Source of the DNA: Oxyruncus cristatus
Lineage: Eukaryota > Chordata > Aves > Passeriformes > Cotingidae
Reading direction: 5' to 3'
Assembly (NCBI GenBank): GCA_013399855.1
Contig: VXAY01006688.1
Span: forward strand, 1,054,001 to 1,118,000
DNA length: 64,000 bases
The first letter of the stretch is position 1; each line of letters begins with the position of its first letter. The translations under genes were made by a program, and so were the position numbers. Under the pieces are notes generated by a model that was not told the DNA's origin, made no database searches, and saw only the letters and a program-made list of their open reading frames with translations. This document shows positions 35,751-48,300 of this stretch, in pieces.

Positions 35751-35954
35751 AGCTTCTGCCAACATCTGCTGCTGTAGAAGGAGTTGTTTTTGCTCCATCA
35801 TTTGCCGTTGCAGAGCCTGTTTCTTTTCCATCAGCTGCTGATTCAACAATGATTGCTGGGATGAGTTCATGTAACCACTTCCAGTGTTTGGATTTGAGCA
35901 AGAACTGGAGCTTGGAGTGGGGCCAGCTCCCTGGCCTACCACAGAGTGTTGATC
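35751..35954 (-). CDS. MAML2: MAML2 coding exon (Gln-rich helical segment)
   Basis: A 204-base exon (68 codons, phase 0 at both ends) with acceptor tcttctgtttcag (AG at 35956-35955) and donor GAAGCT|gtaagt. It begins DQHSVVGQGAGPTPSSSSCS, then a Ser/Gly linker with GYMNSSQQSLLNQQLMEKKQ, then ALQRQMMEQKQLLLQQQMLA. The second half is a strongly predicted amphipathic, Gln/Met/Lys-rich helix that is well conserved in MAML2. It lies downstream of the CSL/Notch-binding helix, which is encoded by exon 1 outside the window. No long polyglutamine expansion is present in this exon. Confidence 0.95.
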
Positions 35955-38900
35955 CTGAAACAGAAGAAATGGCTCGTGAAGGGTGAAAATTATAACAAGC
36001 ACCAAGAAAAGGGAATAATCCTTTGTATGTAATTAGCTCAAGTTCAGGACACAGCCCATAGACTCTCAGGACAAGTGACCGATACAAAGTCTTTCACAAA
36101 GTAAGAAGGGGATTGAATAACTTCATTGCTCAGTGGAGACTGAAAATGTGCCAGGTGATTCCAGTGGAAAACCTCAACATTATACCAGGAGCTTGGGAAA
36201 CATGACCAGAAGTAACAGAGCTGTCCTGGGGATGTTTCAGGAAACGTGCACTGGGCTGTAGGGCAGTTTGTTTGACCACGAGGGAACAAATTCAGTGTCT
36301 GCTGGTTCCTACCATCTGGTGAACAGCAGCAAGAAGTTACAGACTTATTACTGAAAGTGGCATCTATTTTTAGAAAATACAGAGGTGGTAAATTGATACT
36401 TTGCAGTGGGGTGAATGGTGCTGCTTTCATTCATCCCATCATCTCCCTGACAAGAGCAATCTCTCAGAGATTGCTAATTGACTCCCAGTAGCAACAGGAT
36501 TAAATAGGCTTAAAGTGTATCAACTTCCTTGGTAAAACAAATGTGTAACTGGGAAGGACCTCGAAGAGTGCTTTAGGGTTTCTCTGGTCTTGGTGAGGAA
36601 TCTAGATCTGCTTCCTCTTCCCAGTGTGCAGCTTCATGAGGAAGGGATGGCAAAAATTCATTGCAGAAAGCAATGCAGAAAGTACTTGAGGACTCAAATC
36701 ATGCTCATACAAGATGAGACATGGAATAACAATATGCTGCTCCTTTTCTCTCAGCCATGATTTCCCTCAGCAGCAATATGTTTTCTGCCTACTTGCTCCA
36801 CCAGTGTTTAGTACTTGGGCCCTTTCCAAATGTAGGAAATAGCTTTCTCAGTGTACACACAAAACCACTCAGCCTATGTTGGATCACTCGATACTCAGGT
36901 ATTCCTTAGCCCCCCAGCTACAAAGAAAATGGAGGGATCACAACAGTCATGAGACACATCCATTCTCTGACCCCAGTTGGCTGCAATTCACCATAGGAAC
37001 CAACCACATAACTCTATAATCTAACAGGCGGCAGCATTTTTGCCTTGCAAAATGACTCCACAGCTGGAATCCTATGCTGGAATCCTCTGATGTTCCCTAT
37101 TATGCAGGGGTTCTCTCAATACTGAGGTGTAGATCCAGGATCTGGTCTACTACCTGGCAAAAGTCTGCTCCATGGCCATTGTCCCCCATGGCATGTAGGG
37201 AAATATGGACTGACCAACAGTGAAATAAGGACTGGTCATATGTACCATACTCAAGCCCTGAAGACCATGGAGCATTGAGATGCTTATTGCTTTGCAAACT
37301 CCAGGAAAGCCCATTTCTGTGCCTTAGCTTTTGCATCCTTCCCCTCCCCAGTGACACTCACTACAGACTAATCCCACCTATCTTTCTACCATCTGGCAAG
37401 GAAGAAATGCAATGATTGTTATGGATGTTTCTATTTTAAAATGGTTCTATGGCTTCTAGATAGGGACACATGAGTGTGTAGCTAGTTAGATAAAGTATTT
37501 AAAGACTGTTATTGAAATAAAAACCATGACTTTCTTCTGGAGCCACCTGCAACCCCCAAGGCAGTCTTACAAACCCACCCTTCAAATTTATTGGGCTCTT
37601 ACACAATAATATCCTGCACACTTTCTTTCAGTTCCAGAAGGAATCCAGGATTGCTCTGCACTGCCACATTTTTCAGCCCTTATGTTAGCTGCAAGATAGA
37701 AAATACCTCCTCTCAACAGACCTGCTTGCCAAGTTGTTGCGCAAACTTTTTTGTCTTTCTTAAAATATTTTGAAAAGAAAAATATGTTACAATAAATTGG
37801 CTTTGACTTCTATATTCAAATGACAACTCTAGCTTGAACCCAGCCACATGTTCCATCCATTAATAGAATTCATCTGTTGCATTTTTGCACAGATAGTGCA
37901 GGCTCCTCTGAATGTGCTTTCATAGTCCTGCTTATAAAAACCAACAAAGGCCAACTTTTTCTTTCCCTCATCCCCTACCAACCCATATAAGCAGTAGGAG
38001 GGATTTTGTTTTAAGATAAACTGTGTCCATTCACAGTACCTATCAAAGAAAGCTCTTCTGTAATAGCCATTGGCACAAAACACCAGCTGCTTGGCAAACA
38101 GACCCTGAGAAAACAGTGTAAATCATCAACTTGGAGCCAGGTTAGGGGTTTTTTTTGCATTTGGTCCTTTCTCTGCTGTTCATGAAATGTCAGTGTGAAC
38201 CTATGAATCTACGATGTGTTACTTCTGCCTGCTGATCTTCCATCAGCCATTTTGGGTGGGAGAAGTTTCCTAATAAATTAGGGGATTAGCTGTGCAGCAG
38301 TTTGACCCTTCATGAACCAGTGCTATTGAGCCTTGCTCTCACCCCACGCTTGCAGCACTGCAAATCAGACAGCAGAAGGGATACGCTGCTGTCAGAGACA
38401 TGGGGCTCTGCTCCTGCACTTGGACAAAGGGCACCCTCCAACATCTCTGATGAGAAAGGGCATATTTGGGTTGGAGTTACCCTGCTTTCATTGAACTGTT
38501 TCATTCTGCTCTAAGCCTGGCTTTACTGCAGCAGCTTTACTACAATTCCACGTACCTAAAGCTGCTGGTACCGCCTTTCGAACCTCATTCCCGGGTCCTC
38601 GTGCTGTGGTTCATGTGCTTTAACTTTAGAAACCCCAGACAAAAGAAAGCCTGGAGTGGGACGTGCATGTCCCCTTGCCCAGGGATGCCTTTGCCCAGCA
38701 GGCTGCAGAGGCAGCCCAGCATCCCTCCAGCTGCAGAACCCCAAGTGCTTGCCTGCACAGTGACACCATGCACAAGGAAGGTAACCTTTCCACTTTGCCT
38801 CCAAGGAGGCGACAAGATCAGGAGAACATCTGTGCAGCCATCCAGGCGTCACGGACAGGCTGGAAGCTTCACACCTCCAACAAATACAAACGTCCATCTG

Positions 38901-39380
38901 AATTTGCCCCCAGTTCCTGCCTCACTTGCTGGCATGCCACATCCCTCCAAACAAACTGCAGCCCTTTCAGGGCTGTGTCTGGTGCCAGCTGGGGCAGTGG
39001 CAGCAGCTGAGGGCTGAGTTAGTGTTCACCAGGCATCACAAAACCCCAGCTGGTCCAATGGTGCCGAAACTTCAGCACAACAGTGCTCTTGGTACAAAGC
39101 AGGTGTGTTGCACCACGTCCTCTGATAGTTACAGTGAGATGTAAAACCCATGAGATGCAGAAAGAGGCAGTCAGTGAGAGCTCCTCAGAGCTGGTAGCAC
39201 AACTTGGGTTTTGTTCATCAGCATCACAAAGAACATTACGTTCAAATGTTTATATTAGCAGTAAATCAAAGCACTTAAGATCAAGTTTGCTTTTCACTAT
39301 CCCTGCTGCAGCTGACCTTTGTTCATACAAATGAAGGGATGTTTTGGCTTCTAACACACATATGAACTTTATAAAATGCA

Positions 39381-39468
39381 CTTTTCTTTCTTTTCCCCTT
39401 TTCTCTTCCCCTCCCCTCCCCTCCCTTCCCTTCCTCATCTCTCCCTTCCCCTCTTCTCCCTTTCTTGC
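39381..39468 (+). repeat. Polypyrimidine (CCCTT/CCCCT)n tract
   Basis: About 90 bases contain almost only C and T (repeated tcccctcccctcccctccc and cttcccttcc). Mirror-symmetric homopurine-homopyrimidine DNA of this kind can adopt triplex structure. On the MAML2-sense strand it is a polypurine run of GGGGA/GGGAA. Confidence 0.85.
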
Positions 39469-41905
39469 TTTGGACCTTTCCAACCAAATTGCACCTTTCT
39501 CCTTTCCTCTCATCTTCCTTTCTCTCTAAAGCTTGTCAGGAGCTGTGAAAACCTTTTGCAAGCTTATGTTGCTGCATTCTTAGCTCAGAAGTGGTTTAGG
39601 GACATTTGGCTGGAAAAGGATGGGTAAACCTTTCATCTCTTTCTCCTGAAATGCCTTGAATTGCTGAATAATTTTGCTGGGACAGAAGGGAAACAATGGC
39701 AATTTTTTTTACTAAACCACAATGTCCACAGAGGCTGTTTGCTTCCCAGCCAGGAGCCCTGGCATCTCTGCCACAAGGTGAGCTTCTGCTTCTTGCAGAT
39801 TTTCCCTCAAAAGGAGATGGGCAATTTTTCCACCTTTCTGTTCCTCTGTGGGGCAACTCATTCTGTGCCCAGCATCAAGTCGGGAGCGAACACATCAAAG
39901 CGAGTCTCCTCTAAGTTTAGGTCTCTAACAAAAAATTTAGAGCAGATTCTGTCTAAACTGCCTGCTGGAGCCTTCCCCTGACTGTACAGAGGGATGGGGC
40001 TGTATAATTAGGCTTTGGATGTTTAATTTAGATAACCAAGTTAGGAAACCAGATTAGATGATAGGAACATTCCCTTACAGTCCTCATTTTGGATGCTTCT
40101 AGTCACACTTGAGTAAGATGCCTGGAAGAGTGAGTGTGAACACACTTAGATTTGTCAAAGCACTAGTGGAACACTTTCTAAGGGTGTTGTATAGAGTGAC
40201 CAAAAAGCCTCCCAAATTAACCATGCAGAAGATAGGCTGAATTTCTCCTAATACTCTCTGCCAGAGAGTATTTTTATGCATTCCAGGAAGAGCGCTTTAT
40301 ATGTACAAACAGCATTTGAAAAACCTGCATATTGCAAGATCTCAAGACCTGTTTTTGCTGTGTCTAATATCCAGAGATACAGCTGGGTGAAGACTGCAAA
40401 ATATTTCCTTTCAGTAATTTTGTGGAGTGTTTATAAGAAGTTGGCTCAGCCAACTTCTGTTTTTCTCCTGAGAACATCTGAGCTCTCAGGACAAAAATTT
40501 CAGGGCCAACCATGTTTCCAAGGCACATACACAAGGAATCACGGACACTAGCATTGCAATTTCACAAGCCCAGCATGTCTGCCAGAAATACTTGTGCCTT
40601 CATCCAACCAAGGAAAAGAAGCAAATGCTGTGTCACTCCTTCAACAAACTGGATTGATGGAGCTCAAAGAGGAAATGCAGACTAATCCCTTTCCACTGAA
40701 GCTGAAAATGATCGTGACAGTAGAGAGCACACACCTGACTTCTGCATCCTCATGGTGTGAGTCACCCATTTGAGGGATAGGTTATGCAGCAGGTACTCAG
40801 CATGCAGAGGGATAAATATTTCAGCACACCCAACTGCTGCAGCTCTCACTGGAAGACCCAAGGACACTAGGATTTTTAAAAAGACCTTTTTTTTGGGCAC
40901 ACTGACATTAAAGTGTACCCTGTTATTATTTTCAGAAATAGGTGACATTGTGCACAATCTCACACAAAAAAATGGGTGAGCAAATCCCTCAAAGGAGCCA
41001 ACCCTCACTAGTGGTGAGAAACCCCGAGCAGAAGACTTTGATAGATAGTTATTTGTGCAATTCTTAATAGAAACCTTTTATTGCACTTTGCCTTTTCAGC
41101 ACCAACAAGGAAGCTGCTTACTCCTGAGATTCTTGGAAACTGATTTTCGGCCATTAGTGATTTACTTGTAGCCCTGACATAATCCCTTGCTGGAAAGCTG
41201 CACAGCCCCATAGCCGCTAGCAGGCAGTCTTATAACAATGTTCTCAACCCCAACTCCTTAAGCTTGAGCAACGTGGGAGCTGCATCTTGCAGGGTCCAAG
41301 CTCAGATTCAGCACTTGCACAGTCACACAGCAACAGACCCAGGAACAGTGCCTCATTACCAGCCTTGTCCGGCAACCAAGTCTTTAACGAGAACAAAGGT
41401 TGACAGTGATTAATCATTAAGACATTTCTTGTTCCTTGCTGCACGTGTTGGAGGCAGCCTCCTGCAGAGGCAGTCTGGCAGATTTCCTGTCTGCTCTATA
41501 CCAGGGCCCGGGTCCGGACACACAAGGGATGTCTTTTCCCAAAGCCAAGTGCACAGATGAAAGTCTTGTCTCCATTTCTAAGCACGGCAAATTCGGAATG
41601 CATGCGCATTCTGCAAAAATAATAAACCCTCAGCTGTAAATCTGATTGCTGTATATTCAGGCAAAATGACCTAAAGGAGATTTGTTCATGTCAGAATTTT
41701 TCCCAGGGACTTCAAGGATGGATTATTAGTATTTTACCACATGCACCATGGTGAACTTTTAATGTCATCTTCTGGCATAATGTATATATGAAGGTGTCCA
41801 TTCTAGAAGTATTTTGTTTATTTGTAATGAAAATAACATGAACGTGTTGAAAGTTCAACAGAGGAGGTTATTGTGAAATGTCTGCATTGGAAGAGGAATG
41901 TTGGC

Positions 41906-41960
41906 TCCATGGAAGTCAATGGCAAAACTCCAGCTGACTTTGATGGGGCTAGAATTTTCT
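41906..41960. repeat. Old palindromic dispersed repeat, degraded copy
   Basis: Reads ccatggaagtcaatggcaaa, then actccagctgactttgatgg, then ggctagaattttctccc. This is the arrangement of two half-palindromes around CCATTGACTTCAATGG found in an old amniote dispersed repeat. Confidence 0.45.
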
Positions 41961-43017
41961 CCCAGATCTCCATCCAGCCACAAGGGCACAGTGGCACTCT
42001 GGGCTTGGAATGACCTCATTTGACACTTTCCGGACAAGATACCTGGTTCAGAGAGACAGCAGGAGAGCCTCCACTAATATCCTTGTGCAAAAACTATCCT
42101 GTGCTCTGTATGGAGCTCTATATTTAAATACTTCATGAGCTTTATTAACTTCATTAACTTATATTAAAATAAGTTTGCCAATAAGCCTGAATGATGAAGA
42201 CTCCTATTTGGTTTTGGACAAGACCAGACACCTAATGATTTGTTCTACTTCAGCTTTAAAATTTGCAGTGGCTGTAATATGCAATACCCACATTGCAACA
42301 AGCCAAACCCTTTAGTTTTTCATCACATAATTGCAGGAAAACAAATTAGAGAGGTTTCAGAAACTGCCACTCCTCTAGCTAGGGCAAGAGCTGGTGTGAG
42401 TGGACCTGTTTTGCCTAGTGCTACAGGACAAGGTACGTGCGTGCACACAGGCTCTGTGCTTTCACTAAGGAGTGGTAATTTCCAGCTGAGGCAGTGAAAA
42501 CCTCCTAAACTGACTGACTGAGACATTTGTGATCATCTGTCTGTACCTTTAGCATGGGCATATATTATCTGTGTATATGTATACCTTATTCATCTAAATG
42601 TTCTTGTCTCATTGCCATATGTTTATTATCTTTCCCCAAAATTATCTAGCCTGAGGTCAATACAGAAGAACTACTAGCAATCAAAACTAGAGCCTTGTAA
42701 GAGGAAGAGCTGGATAATTCAGTAATAGGTGACACTCTCACACATACATGTTTATATTTAAATGTTCAGTTCCCAAAACAATGCTAAAAAAGACACCGAA
42801 GTTTTACATATAACAGGCTTATGTATAATATGTATCTTTTTTGGCATCTCACCTTATCCTCATGTTTCCTGCCCTGCAGTGACTCTGACAGTCCCACTAA
42901 TCAAAGGGTATGTAGGCACCATACAGGGAAGCATGGTCCTGAAGTCCACAAGCTTGCAGAGACCTGGGCTGCTAGGATCACACAGAGCCAAGCGAACTAG
43001 GAACATGTGGAAATTTT

Positions 43018-43069
43018 ATTCTCAAAAGCCACTCATTCTCAAAGCCACATTCATTCTCAAAGATAAACC
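43018..43069 (+). repeat. Three-copy 17-18-bp tandem repeat
   Basis: Three consecutive units begin attctcaaa: attctcaaaagccactc, attctcaaagccacattc and attctcaaagataaacc. It is a small local slippage or duplication event in the intron. Confidence 0.85.
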
Positions 43070-44544
43070 ATGCTGGAGGACATTGAGCTGAGGGACACTG
43101 AGCTGTAGGATGCTGTGTGAAAGCAACCGTCTTCCAGACCTGAACCCACGCAGGGCTGTCACTATAAGATCAGGTATACAAGGGTGCAGTGTTTGCAAAA
43201 CTGTTACATTCTAACAGACCTAAAAGAGAGAGGATAAGTCTGTGCCTTTTCTTTTGATCATAAACACTAATGCAAAATTCTATAGGAAATTACTGTAATT
43301 TTTTATCCTCGCTTTCCAGGCTATTATCTAGTTTCCTCAGCTTTTTTCTCACTAGTATTTATCTAGGTTTTCTTTGCACCTTCTATATCCCTCCTCATAC
43401 AGGATTTGCCCTCCCTACTCCTCTGTAGTTGAAACGCATCTGTGTCACTTCTAAATAACAAGCACACACACAAAAAAAGAAAAAAATTGATGACATAATG
43501 TGAAAATTTTCCTCAAGCAATATAAAAAGGCAAAGCAAACATCATCAATGCCAGCTTTACTGCAAGAGGGCATGAGGGAACAGTCAACCTGAACAAAATA
43601 TTCAGTGGAAAAAAAATAATTAAACACAAAGAACAATAGCAACAACAGAAAAACCACATCACTTGAGCCAAACACTTGAATTCAAATGGGTACAACATGG
43701 GTGACATGACTGTCAGAGATACATACTAAGATCAAAACTCTCCTGCTGAGAATACACAGCAAGAACATGAGCATTCTTAAACCAGAGCCTCCTGGGATTC
43801 ACTTTCTAAACCAACAGCTCTGAACTCTGACAGAAAACAATGCCTAATACTGAAAAGCAATGTGTGAAGAATGGCTCTGACCTGCATCTCCATGCACTGA
43901 TTGAAGCTGCGGGTGGGACATACCTCAGGTGGGACTGGATCTCTTTGTTCCCAGTTACCCATCTCAGGACCATGACTGGTGGTAACCAAGTCCCTGGGCA
44001 CAGAAGGGGTTTCTCACTGTGACAAAAAATGTTTCAACAACAGTTGTTTCCCACCATGACAGCCCACAGCACTGGTGCAAGTGCACAACACAGGGTTCAA
44101 TAGAGCATCTATAACTGCCCATCTACTCAGTTTTAAATGAGTCCTTATCACACAACCCCAACTGTGGTCTTACCTCTCCTTGCTGAAGGGCCTTCTCCTG
44201 CCTTTATAACAGTCGCTGTCTTTGTTATGAAATAACTTAATTTGATGGGTGTTAATTTGCAGGAATTGACATAAACCTTAGGCTCCTGCCATCCCCTTTC
44301 ACTCTCTTCGTGTCATAAAATGGTGCCAGTGGCTGCAGCAGCCTGAGGGTCTGACAAATCTACCTATCCCTCATCTGTCTGTGCCAACAGCAGTTTCATT
44401 AAAGTGTGAAAACACCAGGTTTCCTAAAAAGCACTCCTGGGATTTGACTCATTTTTCATTATGATCTCAAGATGTAGGAAGTAATGTGGTTTTCTCAGGT
44501 ACCCCAGCAGCTCCAAATACTTCTCTGGGCCAGGCAAAGAGTAA

Positions 44545-45060
44545 AGCCAGGACCCTGAATTAGGAAAACAAAATTCCAGCCGTTCAAGGAGTAAGTTAGT
44601 AAGAGCCCCTGACAAACCGCCCTCAGGTAATAGGGAGCAGAACAGAGCTGGGAGATCTTTAAGGACACTTTCCATAGAACGCAGGAGCTCTCAATCCCTA
44701 GGTGTAAGAATTCAGAAAAGGAAGGCAAGGGACCAGCATGGATGAGTTGGGACCTGCTGGTCAGATTAAAGGACAAGAAAGAAATGCACAGGCAGTGGAA
44801 GCAGGGACAGGTATCCCAGCAAAAGTATAGGATTGCTTCGCAGTTGTGTAGGGATGGGGTCAGGAAGGCCAACATGTGGCTTGAGCTGACCTTGGCAAGG
44901 GATGCAAAGGATAACACAAAGAACTTGTACAGGTATGTCAGCCAGAAAAGGAAGGACAAGAAAAGCATACCTCTCCGATGAACATGACCAGCAAACTAGT
45001 AAGAATGGATGAGGATATTCTCAACAACCTTTTTGCCTCAGTCTTGACTAGCAATCTCTA
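44545..45060 (+). mobile_element. CR1 LINE ORF2 remnant (endonuclease-RT linker)
   Basis: Conceptual translation matches the CR1 ORF2 region between the endonuclease and the reverse transcriptase. Segments in order are FRKTKFQPFKE, GAEQSWEIFKDTFHRTQELS, GKGPAWMSWDLLVRLKDKKE, MHRQWKQGQ, RIASQLCRDGVRKAN, LYRYVSQKRKDKKS and ILNNLFASVL (from tattctcaacaacctttttg). Stops and frameshifts break the frame between these blocks. The longest intact part is 44742-44981. The sequence then passes within about 30 bases into the CR1 3'UTR (45090), so the RT core is missing. Confidence 0.88.
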
Positions 45061-45089
45061 TTCCCACATTTTAGTTTTAGTGAAGATCC

Positions 45090-45315
45090 AGACTAGATAT
45101 GTGGAAGAAATTTTTTTATGATGAGAGTGGTGAAACACTGGAACAGGTTTCTTGGAGAAATTGTGAATGTCCTAGCCCTGGAAATGTTCAAGGTCAGGCT
45201 GGATGAGGCTCTGAGCAACCTGGTCTAGTGGAAAGTATCCCCACTCATTGCAGAGGAGTTGGACTGGATGATCTTTAAAGTCCATTCTAACCCAAATGAT
45301 TTTATGATTCTATAA
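45090..45315 (+). mobile_element. CR1 LINE 3' end (forward orientation)
   Basis: CR1 3'UTR words appear in order: gactagatatgtggaagaaa, gagtggtgaaacactggaac, ttcttggagaaattgtgaat, ccctggaaatgttcaaggtc, ctggatgaggctctgagcaa and cctggtctagtggaaagtat, ending ttggactggatgatctttaa, attctaacccaaatg and attttatgattctat. It has the same orientation as the ORF2 remnant immediately upstream, so the two are probably one internally deleted insertion. Confidence 0.92.
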
Positions 45316-48300
45316 GATTATTATTCTCTGAGAGGTAACAGGGTTAGACAGAGCTCACACACTTATGCTTTCAGTCCTGCAGAGTTTAGCTCTTTGCCTG
45401 GCCAGGATCCCCATCATGGGAGCTGATCTGCTGCCTCACTGCTCCTCTGGTAGCCTTACTGGGCATGGCAGTGCTGCCTGGTTGTGCATCTACTTCAGGA
45501 AGAAAAAGGTTATCAAAGGTGACAGAGGTCTGCTACCACTGTACAATGGCACAGGCCCTTCAAGGAGCACCTGGCATCTCACTGAAAAAAAAAAAGCTTA
45601 AATGGAGCCAGCTAGAGAGGTCAGAATAGCTTGATCCGCTAGGGACCAGTCCTGCCTCAGAGAGCATGCCTGGGAGGAATTATCTGAGGAAAGGCTTCTT
45701 TAATCAGATGAAGTAAAAAAGAATTATACTTCTGCCATTTATTTAGCTATTTACTGCCCAAATCCTGCAGCGTGGGAAAGAATAACAGACTATCCAGAGC
45801 CTGCCGTATGCCAGCTATCAGATAATGTGCGACTCTGGAGAACGGGAAGGCTGATGCCAACAAAAACTTTCTTGGATGACTTCTGCTTGTTTTGTATTAT
45901 TCTTGTGCAAGAGCAGTGAAAACTTGTTTTACACCCCTGTTTTCATACAAGAGATCTACTCTCATATGAAAAAAAACAGGTGGGCAGGGTGTTGCTGTCC
46001 TGTTTTCTTTCTCTAGGCAAGGGAAAGCACAAGTGCGGTTTCCTATGTCAAATCATCCTCATATTTCGCTGCGGTATTTCCCACATTTGGGATATAGCAA
46101 AAGTCAGTAATCCACAGAGCAAGGAGTAAGGGGCTCTGGATAGCCTGTTATGCTATCCACACTGCCAGACAAGCCAGGGGCTTTGCTGTAGGGGACACAG
46201 CGTTGCCTTCTGGCAATGCCTTTGAAGCGGCACTGGGGAGGTTCAAGTTCTTGCCTCCGTCTTCACATGGTTGGTCACATCCAGACAATTAAATAAACAC
46301 ATAAACTAAGAAAAGACTCAGTTTATTGGTATCAGACTTTTTAGGGGTCTTCAGGTGTACCCTTCTCACTGTCTGGTGGCAAAGTTGAGGAGATAAAAGT
46401 ACAGTAAGGAACCTTTCATTGGCATCTGCAATGCCCACTGAGATGCCTCGGACCAGACAGCGCAGATAAAACGGTGAAGTAGAAACACCCAGCTGATCAC
46501 TTAACTGTGCTTATGAGGAGAGAAAGCAAAAGGAGAAATCAGCTGAACTAAATGAACTAGATGAGTTGTACTACATTCTGTAAGCACTTGGTTAGACACT
46601 ACAGAGGTAAAAAAAAAATAAGGAGTTGGCTTGGTTTGATTTGACTTCCCTGTAGAGGTCATCCCTTAGCAGTTCTGGCAGTTGGACAAAAAATAGAGAA
46701 CAAGAGAGAAGTGTTCATTTATTGCGAGCTTGGTTAGCTTGGTTTATTTTGGATTTTAGATATTCTAAACCTGTATATTTGCTCTACTGCAAAATTATCT
46801 TGATCTGTGACATCCTCTTCCCTATCCTAAAAAGCAAAAGTTGGATTCATTCTTGGGCAATAGACAGCATATGTCTCCTTTAACTTAAAAATAAGGTTTA
46901 AATGGGATTTACTTGGCTCACTGGTTTGTACTATCTGGCACAGAAAAAAAAGTTTATCCAAAAGCTGTTTTGCACACTGCTCCTGAAAGCAACCTTCTCT
47001 CTGGGCCGCACAGAAGTTTCTGGTAAGTTTTTAGATCTCATTGGCAGGAGAAGCCTACCAGGCTGGAGCCTGTGTGGATTCAAACAACAGGAGGAGACTC
47101 TGACACAGAAGAATTCACATACATTTGTTAATTAGGGGAAGGGCAAAAATCTTGTGATAGGTCAAACCGCAGGTTCAGAACATTCAAAATGTCATTATAA
47201 AGATTTGAAACTGGATAGCAAGGAGTTGTGATGTGGCATTTGTGGGAGTTGACACCAAAACTCTTGAAAAATTGTACTGAAGTTACTACTTCATAAAACA
47301 TCTCTAAAATACTGTGTCCCTCTTGTTATGACAATTATAGAAGTGATGGAAAATACTGAGAGTTTTAATCAATGACATAAAGTACCTCAAATGGGTGTTG
47401 AAATACGTATGATTATGTAAATTATATTGCTTGGGCTAGAAAGGGCAGGTTTACAAAGTAGTTGGTTGGCATGGTAAAGAGCTCTTTCCAAGTACATCTT
47501 GTTCTTCAGATCAAAAATGTGTCAAACTCAGGGAATAACCCCTTACTAGCAAGGTCTTGTAGCAAGGTCTTTACTTATTCAAGTAAAAATGCTTCCTTGA
47601 TTTTTAATAATGTTAGTTGTGCCTCTTGATTTCTGCCCTGCTCCTCTGTAATATTTTTTGTGTGACTAATCAGACTTGAATCTAACAAAAATAAAGTGTT
47701 AATTAAGCTTTATCTAATCTCAATCTAATCTGACAGCAGCAACCCCCATCTGCTGCTCTGCTGTGCACTCCTATCTGGACCACCTACTAAACATGGATAA
47801 TTAGGTGTCGCAACTACTATGGCATCTAAGCTCAGGAGAGTGCTGAGTGATTCAGACAGCCATCTTCACAGCCAGGCCCACCAGTCCTTGCTTTCCTAGA
47901 CATGCAATGGACAGGAGTTACTATATTGTCCAATCTCGGAGCCAGAAATGGGCTCTTTCACGCCATCAGAAAGTTAGGTATCTAATCCAGTCACTCAGGC
48001 TCTCCTGGTTGTTCACGTAGTGAAGGCGACTCATTGTCTCCAGAGGTTTACTGGCCAAGTCTGGCCTCTGAAATAGATGGGATGAATCTGGAGTTGCCTC
48101 TGTTCTTCTGCTGACTGGAAGAGCATGGGGGGCTAACTTGGACATGAGACTATACATTAAAATGAGACATCTCTCATCTGATGATAAGAAATTTGACTAA
48201 GAAATTACATGGGCACCAAATCTGTAGTAACAGATTTCAGAGCCAAATGCAAGTGCATTGCAAAGATCCCACTGGGCTTTGGACCAGGCTCTATCGTCAG

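Noticed and set aside
36547..36600. Possible CR1 3' end (aactgggaaggacctcgaag)
   Set aside because: Only one short word matches; neighbouring sequence does not follow the CR1 order.
38466..39017. 183-codon plus-strand open frame
   Set aside because: No recognisable domain; two other frames in the same interval are also open; no promoter or splice context.
44495..44968. 157-codon minus-strand open frame
   Set aside because: It is the antisense shadow of the CR1 ORF2 remnant on the plus strand.
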